From Ignatzschineria sp. F8392 (lineage in GTDB: Bacteria; Pseudomonadota; Gammaproteobacteria; Cardiobacteriales; Wohlfahrtiimonadaceae): 64,000 bases of DNA. Below the pieces are notes generated by a model. The model was not told the origin of the DNA and made no database searches. It worked only from the letters and a program-made list of their open reading frames with translations. Shown one piece after another: positions 58,930 through 64,000 of this stretch. The first letter of the stretch is position 1; every line of letters begins with the position of its first letter. A program made the translations under genes and the position numbers. The stretch lies in assembly GCF_002252045.1 (NCBI RefSeq), contig NZ_NEFF01000003.1:1-64000 (forward strand), read 5' to 3'.

Positions 58930-59478
58930 CTGCCGGATCTTACTATCGTGTGCTTCCACAAATCATGTGCCGGCAGATGGCGATTTTCCGACTGCCGGCG
59001 ATTACATTTTAAATAGTAATGATTTTTCTGGTGTTGAAAGCGCCAAATGGTGGGCATGCACTTGTTATAAGAACGAAATAGTGGGCTCCCACCGCTCTAA
59101 AAACTCTCTTATTTGTTGAAACAATATAGGTTGATGAGTTGCCGGAAATGACCACTGCGCGCTTCCACAGTTTGCATGCCGGCAAATATCGCCGCTACTT
59201 CAGCAATATCATCCTCGGCACTGAAAGTACCGAATCGCGGGCATGCATCAGCTAAAAGAACGAAATAGTCGGCTCCCGCCGCTCAACAAATCTTCTTAAG
59301 AATGATTGATTGAGATAAAAATGGCTGAGCGCTGCCGGATCTTATCATCCCGTACTTCCACAAATCATGTGCCGGCAGTAAGCAATCATCCGATTGCCAA
59401 AATAGTTCTTATCTTTATAAAAGCTGATGAGGTGCCGGTTCTTACTATTGTGTGCTTCCATCAATCACGTGCCGGCAG
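58930..59478 (-). repeat. Intergenic palindromic repeat cluster 7, with stem covariation
   Basis: Reverse orientation: M1 58930-58976, M2 59049-59093, M3 59139-59185, M2 59237-59279, M1 59332-59378, and an M1-like module 59432-59478 whose left stem has changed. The M2 at 59049 has stems GGTGGG/CCCACC in place of GGCGGG/CCCGCC, a paired substitution that keeps pairing. The M1-to-M2 interval at the start lacks an M3. Loose half-copies (TGCCGGCG near 58993, CGCCGGCA near 59495) also occur. It lies between convergent genes; no coding signal. Confidence 0.92.
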
Positions 59479-59538
59479 ATGATGATTTTCCGATCGCCGG
59501 CAAATATCGCGACTACTATGATCTAAAAAAGCTTAATC

Positions 59539-60528
59539 CTAAATCTCTACATCAACGCCCACATTTTCTGCTAATGCAGAGTGATAGACACCTTGCGCCA
59601 CAGCTAGATCAAAGTAGGCGGAACCGACTGACTTAAAGAAGGTGATCGCGCTTTCGTCCTCTCTTCCGCTGATTTTACCGGCGATAAGATCTTGTAACTC
59701 ACCTGAGATCTGATCGAAAGACCACCCCTCTTTTTCGACAGCATGGATAAACTCTCCAGCCTCTTCCGTTGCACCATGAAAATCATCAACAACAATCTGA
59801 GCAGTACGTGTAATAAAGTGAAAATCGACCTCCTGCATATCCGGTAGATAAGAGCCCACGCCATTAACATGAGTTCCCGGCTGAATATCCTTGCCATCAA
59901 ATACCGGCGTTTTAGAACGTGTCGCACAATTGATAATATCAGCCTCTTGCACTGCTTTAGAGCGATCAAGTGCGATCACAATCTCAATATCCGAATTGAT
60001 CGGATAATCTCGCAATGCTTGTGCAAATCGCTCTGCATTTTCAACCGTCGGATTCACAAGATTGATCTTAGTGATATTACGTACTTCCAAAACACCTAAA
60101 ACCTGCTCAAAGGCCATCTTTCCCGTTCCAATCACCGTTAAAATATGGCTATCACGGCGAGCAAGATAATCGGTAGCAAGACCACTTAAAGCCCCTGTTC
60201 GAAGACGAGTTAGATAAGAAGCATTGAGTAGCGCAAGATGATCACCATTAGTGGCATCCGATAGCAGGATAACCCCTTGTGTCGTATTTTTTCCTTGCAA
60301 TGGATTATTGGGAAAGATTGTCACTGCTTTCATACTCATCAATTCATTTTCTAAATCTGCACAAGGCATATAGAGAACGGAGGCGTGTTCCTCTGGGAAT
60401 TCGATCACTGTACGAAGAGGATTTTCCACCTTTCCGGCAGCTTTCGCCTTCAATATATTAGCTACATCGCGTAGTGCTTCCGGCATCTTATAGGTTGCGG
60501 CAATCTCTCTCTCATTGAGAATTCTCAT
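59539..60528 (-). CDS. Ornithine cyclodeaminase / mu-crystallin family protein
   Basis: 329 aa NAD(P)-binding enzyme. Central Rossmann loop LTVIGTGKMAFEQVLGVLEV, preceded by LLNASYLTRLRTGALSGLATDYLARRD (family hallmark TxxRTGAxS) and followed by DIINCATRSKTPVF and VNGVGSYLPDMQEVD. Family members include ornithine cyclodeaminase, alanine dehydrogenase and pyrroline-2-carboxylate/ketimine reductases, so the reaction is not decided by sequence alone. AGGAGA precedes the ATG. It sits downstream of an MFS gene on the same strand (about 400 bp gap), perhaps sharing a substrate pathway. Confidence 0.88.
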   Translation of the reverse strand: MRILNEREIAATYKMPEALRDVANILKAKAAGKVENPLRTVIEFPEEHASVLYMPCADLENELMSMKAVTIFPNNPLQGKNTTQGVILLSDATNGDHLALLNASYLTRLRTGALSGLATDYLARRDSHILTVIGTGKMAFEQVLGVLEVRNITKINLVNPTVENAERFAQALRDYPINSDIEIVIALDRSKAVQEADIINCATRSKTPVFDGKDIQPGTHVNGVGSYLPDMQEVDFHFITRTAQIVVDDFHGATEEAGEFIHAVEKEGWSFDQISGELQDLIAGKISGREDESAITFFKSVGSAYFDLAVAQGVYHSALAENVGVDVEI

Positions 60529-60625
60529 TATTATCTCCTCATATTTTATGGTGGATCTTCTCTGTTAAATCTAGCGGAAACAAACAATAAAACAAACAAT
60601 ATCTTGCTCCCTTAATATGGATATA

Positions 60626-60661
60626 CAGACTCAGATTCAGATTTAGATTCAGATTTAGATT
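60626..60661. repeat. 6-bp tandem repeat (CAGATT/TAGATT), 6 units
   Basis: Six consecutive hexamers, cagact then cagatt or tagatt, about 100 bp upstream of the OCD-family gene. The rest of 60529-60932 is AT-rich with no gene. Confidence 0.8.
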
Positions 60662-60932
60662 TCAAATTAATACACTACCTCAATAGTTTATTCTGATCTA
60701 ACATCTCCTGACCTAACAGATAGAAGATCGCTCTTAAAAAATCTTACCGCCCTAAAAAGAGCGGTAATACGATTACTTCATAGTAAATGATCCTCTCTAT
60801 ATGTTCTATCTGTCAATGTTAGAGGGTAATCAGTCACCTTATATTTATTCAATTACTATTGTTATTCGATTACTATTGAAACAATTATTATTGAACCCAC
60901 TCAATCTCCACAATAGAGATCTAGAATAGCGA

Positions 60933-62219
60933 TTACGACTCACTAAATGAGCTCCTCTTATTCTTTGCAAAGGCAATCGCCACAAGCGAGATCACTCCCG
61001 TTAACATAATATAGATAGCAATAGGCACATAAGAATCAAAATAGCTTAAGAAGGTTACGGCAATAAGGGGCGCCGTTCCACCTGCAAGCGCCGCCCCAAT
61101 CTGATAGCCTAACGTAACGCCGGTATAACGAATTTCAGGGGCAAAGATCTCCGAGAAGAAAGTCCCTAAAACGGCAGTAATCGGCGCCCAAATGATTCCC
61201 AATCCTAAGATAGTGGCAATCACCAATAAGATCACTGATCCTTGATTCACCATCCAGAAATAGGGGAACATATAGAGAATCATCACAATTGTCCCAACCA
61301 CGTAGAGCTTCTTACGCCCAACTCGATCAGACAACGCGCCCATCATAGGAATTAAGATTGAGGTGATAACACTTGCAACCATTACGGCTGTTAAAGTGGT
61401 TGTCTTACTAAACCCTAAATTGATCGTAGCATAAGAGACGATAAAAGTACTGAAGATATAGAAAGGTGCCGTCTCTACAAATTTTGCGCCTATTGCGATC
61501 AATACCTCACGCCAATGGTAGCGGAGTGTATCGATGATCGGCATCTTAGGGACTTTCCCCTCTTTCTGCACCGCTTTAAATGCTGGCGTCTCATCGATCC
61601 CATTACGAATCCAGAGCCCTAATACCACTAAGAGCGCACTTAAAATAAAGGGTATTCTCCAACCCCACTCTAAAAATTGCTCATCGGGAAGTAGCGTCAT
61701 CAATGAGAGGACTAATGTTCCTAAAACCATACCGATCGGAATTCCAACCTGTGGGACACTTCCGAAGAATCCACGTTTCTCCTTAGGCGCATACTCAACT
61801 GCTAAAAGAAGCGCACCGCCCCACTCTCCACCGATCCCAATTCCCTGAAGCAGACGAAAGAAGATCAGAAGAATCGGCGCCCAGATTCCAATCGTATGAT
61901 AAGAAGGGAGAAGCCCGATCGCCATTGTTGCGATTCCCATCAAGCTCAATGTGAGCACTAAGGTCTTCTTTCGTCCGATACGATCACCAATATGGCTAAA
62001 GAGCACACCGCCAAAGGGTCGGATAAAGAAGGTGAGCGCAAAAGAGGCGTAAGAGAGAATAAGACCGATAGCAGGGTCATCACTTACGAAAAAGATCTGA
62101 TTAAAAACTAAAGCGGCAACGGTTCCATATAGGAAAAAATCGAACCACTCAATAACACTTCCTGTCAGACTTGCGATCAAAATCTTACGCATCGTCTTAG
62201 GATCATGCGTATTCTCCAT
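60933..62219 (-). CDS. MFS transporter, metabolite:H+ symporter (MHS) family
   Basis: 428 aa, 12 predicted helices. N-terminal ASLTGSVIEWFDFFLYGT, then FALTFFIRPFGGVLFSHIGDRIGRKKTLVLTL (motif A DRIGRKK) and RLLQGIGIGGEWGGALLL are diagnostic of the MHS branch (ProP, ShiA, KgtP relatives). A second motif-A copy is GALSDRVGRKKLYVVG. It imports organic acids or zwitterions with protons; the exact substrate is unknown. GAGGAGAG lies 5 nt before the ATG. Confidence 0.9.
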   Translation of the reverse strand: MENTHDPKTMRKILIASLTGSVIEWFDFFLYGTVAALVFNQIFFVSDDPAIGLILSYASFALTFFIRPFGGVLFSHIGDRIGRKKTLVLTLSLMGIATMAIGLLPSYHTIGIWAPILLIFFRLLQGIGIGGEWGGALLLAVEYAPKEKRGFFGSVPQVGIPIGMVLGTLVLSLMTLLPDEQFLEWGWRIPFILSALLVVLGLWIRNGIDETPAFKAVQKEGKVPKMPIIDTLRYHWREVLIAIGAKFVETAPFYIFSTFIVSYATINLGFSKTTTLTAVMVASVITSILIPMMGALSDRVGRKKLYVVGTIVMILYMFPYFWMVNQGSVILLVIATILGLGIIWAPITAVLGTFFSEIFAPEIRYTGVTLGYQIGAALAGGTAPLIAVTFLSYFDSYVPIAIYIMLTGVISLVAIAFAKNKRSSFSES

Positions 62220-62293
62220 ACTTCTCTCCTCTTTCTATTCTTATTATTTTGGTTATTTGGTGTTTGGTGTTTGGTTATTTTTATAATTTTTTA

Positions 62294-62337
62294 TTTCTAT
62301 CTTACTTCTATCGTGCTTCTATCGTGCTTCTATCTTG
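62294..62337. repeat. 11-bp short tandem repeat, 4 units
   Basis: Units TTTCTATCTTA, CTTCTATCGTG (twice) and CTTCTATCTTG, 75-118 bp upstream of the MHS-family gene (minus strand). Confidence 0.85.
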
Positions 62338-62457
62338 TTTCGTTATTCTTTTCCGATAATTCTGACAATTCTGAATAATCCTGATGATGCTGTTGATGCT
62401 GATGATCCTGATCTCTCACCTCGCTTCTTATTAAGGCGCTGGGCTCTCCTCTTGCCC

Positions 62458-62556
62458 TTATTACTCTTATTACTCTTATTACTCTTATTACTCTTATTAC
62501 TCTTATTACTCTTATTACTCTTATTACTCTTATTACTCTTATTAATCTTATTGCTC
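62458..62556. repeat. 9-bp tandem repeat (TTATTACTC), 9 exact plus 2 variant units
   Basis: Nine exact TTATTACTC units (62458-62538), then TTATTAATC and TTATTGCTC. Because 9 is a multiple of three, it leaves long open frames on both strands (poly-Leu on plus; Arg-Val-Ile repeat on minus). It shows no start signal or protein-like flanks, so I treat it as a minisatellite, not a gene. Confidence 0.95.
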
Positions 62557-63229
62557 TTATCGCTTTTCTAATACATTGAGAGTAATACCTTAAGAATAAT
62601 GCCTTAAGAAAATTTGATCTCGATCGCCCCTCCTCTCTTTTATAAGCTAAATCACATAAAATAAGCAACCTAAAAAGTGATCTATAATTGCGCTACTTTT
62701 ACCACTTTTACCAAATAACAACTAAAAAACGACTACAAAAGAAGATTTTACGCATAAGAGATCAAAAGAAATCTCTATGCCACAAAAGCGATAAAATATT
62801 ATCAACCTCAAATCAAATAATCACTAATAAATCAAATAATAATCTATCTTAAAATCCCACACATAAATCAAGATCAATATCGATTCACTCATCTATTCAC
62901 TCGTAAGTTTTGATAAATAGCTATTTTAGTAAAGAACTAAAGCGAGTACCTACTAGATAAAAGATATAAGTGATAAAAAGAGAAAATGGGATATTAAATA
63001 GCTATAAGTAAATACAATAGCGCCTTGAGATAAAATAGCGATAACAGACCCTCTATACTCTCTTATAATAGTAATGATATATATTAAAAATATATATAAG
63101 ATATATGATGTATCTATGATGTATATGTGGGAGATCTATGAGGTATGTAACAAAATATCAAAGTAAGAGTATCGAGCAATATCTTAACGCTATCATTATC
63201 AAATAACTTAAAATAATTTAGGGAATAAT
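62557..63229. other. AT-rich intergenic region before the DASS transporter gene
   Basis: About 670 bp without a supportable gene. It contains a TA-rich stretch (about 63060-63130, with TATATATTAAAAATATATAT-like sequence). No RNA gene is recognised. It presumably holds promoters for the divergent MHS and DASS carriers. Confidence 0.5.
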
Positions 63230-64000
63230 ATGATCACACTTAAGCCTGTCAAGCCAATACCGGGCGCTATCGCATTGGGTCTTACGCTTCTTATTTGGTT
63301 TGTTATCCCAACGCCTGAAGGGGTTCAAGAGAATGCGTGGCAACTTCTAGCACTCTTTATCGGCACAATTGCCGCTATTATTGGTAAAGCGCTCCCGATC
63401 GGGGCGATCTCTGTTATTGCAATCTCGGCGGTCGCTTTAACACAAGTCACCCATCCTGGCGATGCCACCGCAGCGCTAAATGATGCATTAAGTGGCTTCT
63501 CCAATAACCTAATCTGGCTGATTGGAATCTCGATGATTATCTCTGTCAGTCTCAATAAGACTGGTTTAGGGGCGCGTATCGGCTACTGGTTAATCTCTCT
63601 TTTTGGCAAACGCTCTTTAGGAATTGCCTATTCACTCACCTTTTCAGAACTTATCTTAGCGCCCGTAACGCCTAGTAATACGGCGCGAGGTGGCGGAATT
63701 ATTCATCCTATTATGAAATCGATCGCCGATAGTTTCGATTCACAACCTGATGATCCCGCCTCTTCAAAGAAGATTGGCCGCTTCTTAGCACTTGTTAACT
63801 ACAATACTAACCCCATCACATCAGCGATGTTTATTACGGCAACGGCCCCCAACCCCTTAATTGTTAATCTGATTGCCGAAGGATTAGGCGCTGAATTTCG
63901 CCTCACTTGGAGTGCGTGGGCGATTGCGGCGATTATCCCTGGGCTCTTATCACTTCTGATTATGCCTTTAGTGATCTATTTTCTCGTGCCCCCCACTATT
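63230..64000 (+). CDS. DASS-family anion (dicarboxylate/citrate) transporter, 3' end beyond window
   Basis: The first 257 codons of a membrane carrier, open to the window edge, starting at ATG 63230 with AGGGAAT about 8 nt upstream. Hydrophobic helices follow one another (GAIALGLTLLIWFVIP, then LLALFIGTIAAIIGKALPIGA). Family motifs are NLIWLIGISMIISVSLNKTGLGARIGYW, the first SNT-like signature LAPVTPSNTARGGGIIHPI, and NYNTNPITSAMFITATAPNPLI. This is the CitT/2-oxoglutarate-malate translocator type. A full protein of about 470 aa is expected. Substrate is probably a di- or tricarboxylate. Confidence 0.9.
   Translation, partial: MITLKPVKPIPGAIALGLTLLIWFVIPTPEGVQENAWQLLALFIGTIAAIIGKALPIGAISVIAISAVALTQVTHPGDATAALNDALSGFSNNLIWLIGISMIISVSLNKTGLGARIGYWLISLFGKRSLGIAYSLTFSELILAPVTPSNTARGGGIIHPIMKSIADSFDSQPDDPASSKKIGRFLALVNYNTNPITSAMFITATAPNPLIVNLIAEGLGAEFRLTWSAWAIAAIIPGLLSLLIMPLVIYFLVPPTI

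Noticed and set aside
62330-62668. Open frames across the 9-bp array (Arg-Val-Ile repeat on minus, poly-Leu on plus) as a repeat protein
   Set aside because: Any stop-free 9-bp repeat stays open in frame. There is no start signal and no protein-like sequence outside the array.

Overview
The window is AT-rich chromosomal DNA of a gammaproteobacterium. The evidence is the rhlB/trxA divergent pair, def-fmt-rsmB-DUF4390-ntrY, yajC-secDF, ratA-rnfH, a prfB with the classical programmed frameshift, sotB, and an exbB/exbD/tonB locus. The protein sequences and the dense intergenic repeats suggest a small-genome member of the Cardiobacteriales (Ignatzschineria/Wohlfahrtiimonas-like). That placement is inference; no rRNA is present to confirm it. 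I saw no tRNA, rRNA, CRISPR array, prophage or transposase gene.

Layout. 1-430: repeat cluster. 0.5-3.2 kb: TtrS/TtrR-like two-component pair. 3.2-4.0 kb: repeat cluster. 4.1-10.5 kb: recQ, a MidA-type methyltransferase, a small lipoprotein, ybaK, rhlB and trxA. 10.7-11.2 kb: repeat cluster. 11.4-19.3 kb: prfB (frameshifted), an MFS carrier, radA, sotB, lemA and a TPM-domain protein. 19.36-20.03 kb: repeat cluster with an almost perfect 300-bp tandem duplication. 20.1-26.7 kb: iron-uptake locus exbD-exbB-tonB-TonB-dependent receptor, with Fur-like boxes upstream and a divergent MFS gene. 26.8-27.3 kb: repeat cluster. 27.3-31.2 kb: tyrA, transaldolase, repeat cluster, and an MltD-like transglycosylase. 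31.3-38.6 kb (minus strand): def, fmt, rsmB, DUF4390, ntrY, argH. 39.4-42.4 kb: ackA-pta. 42.7-45.9 kb: ratA-rnfH, trmL, pyrG. 46.1-48.1 kb: transketolase. 48.6-52 kb: yajC and a fused secDF. 52.4-58.9 kb: ftsK, an M17 aminopeptidase, and a D,D-carboxypeptidase carrying a SPOR domain. 58.9-59.5 kb: repeat cluster. 59.5-64 kb: an ornithine-cyclodeaminase-family enzyme, an MHS-type MFS carrier, and the 5' part of a DASS anion transporter cut by the window end.

How the genes fit together. Most genes are housekeeping: translation (prfB, def, fmt, rsmB, trmL, ybaK), DNA repair and segregation (recQ, radA, ftsK), protein export (yajC-secDF), central carbon metabolism (ackA-pta, tkt, tal), nucleotide and amino-acid synthesis (pyrG, argH, tyrA) and the cell wall (MltD-like, DacA-like). 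Six carriers of the MFS or DASS type suggest reliance on organic-acid, amino-acid or sugar-like substrates from outside. The TonB locus is a self-contained iron-scavenging unit.

The most striking feature is not a gene. At least seven intergenic clusters are built from three related palindromic modules of about 45-47 nt, here called M1, M2 and M3. All three share an interior core but have different terminal stems, and each stem keeps its own complementarity. One M2 copy shows a compensatory double change. The modules sit at nearly fixed spacing (about 100, 92 and 108 bp in the complete unit) and are amplified in tandem with periods of 230, 287, 300 and 320 bp. I do not recognise this as a named family. 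It looks like a composite BIME/BOX-like element, and no mobilising gene for it is visible here. A second trend is short tandem repeats (period 6-14 bp) in many intergenic leaders.
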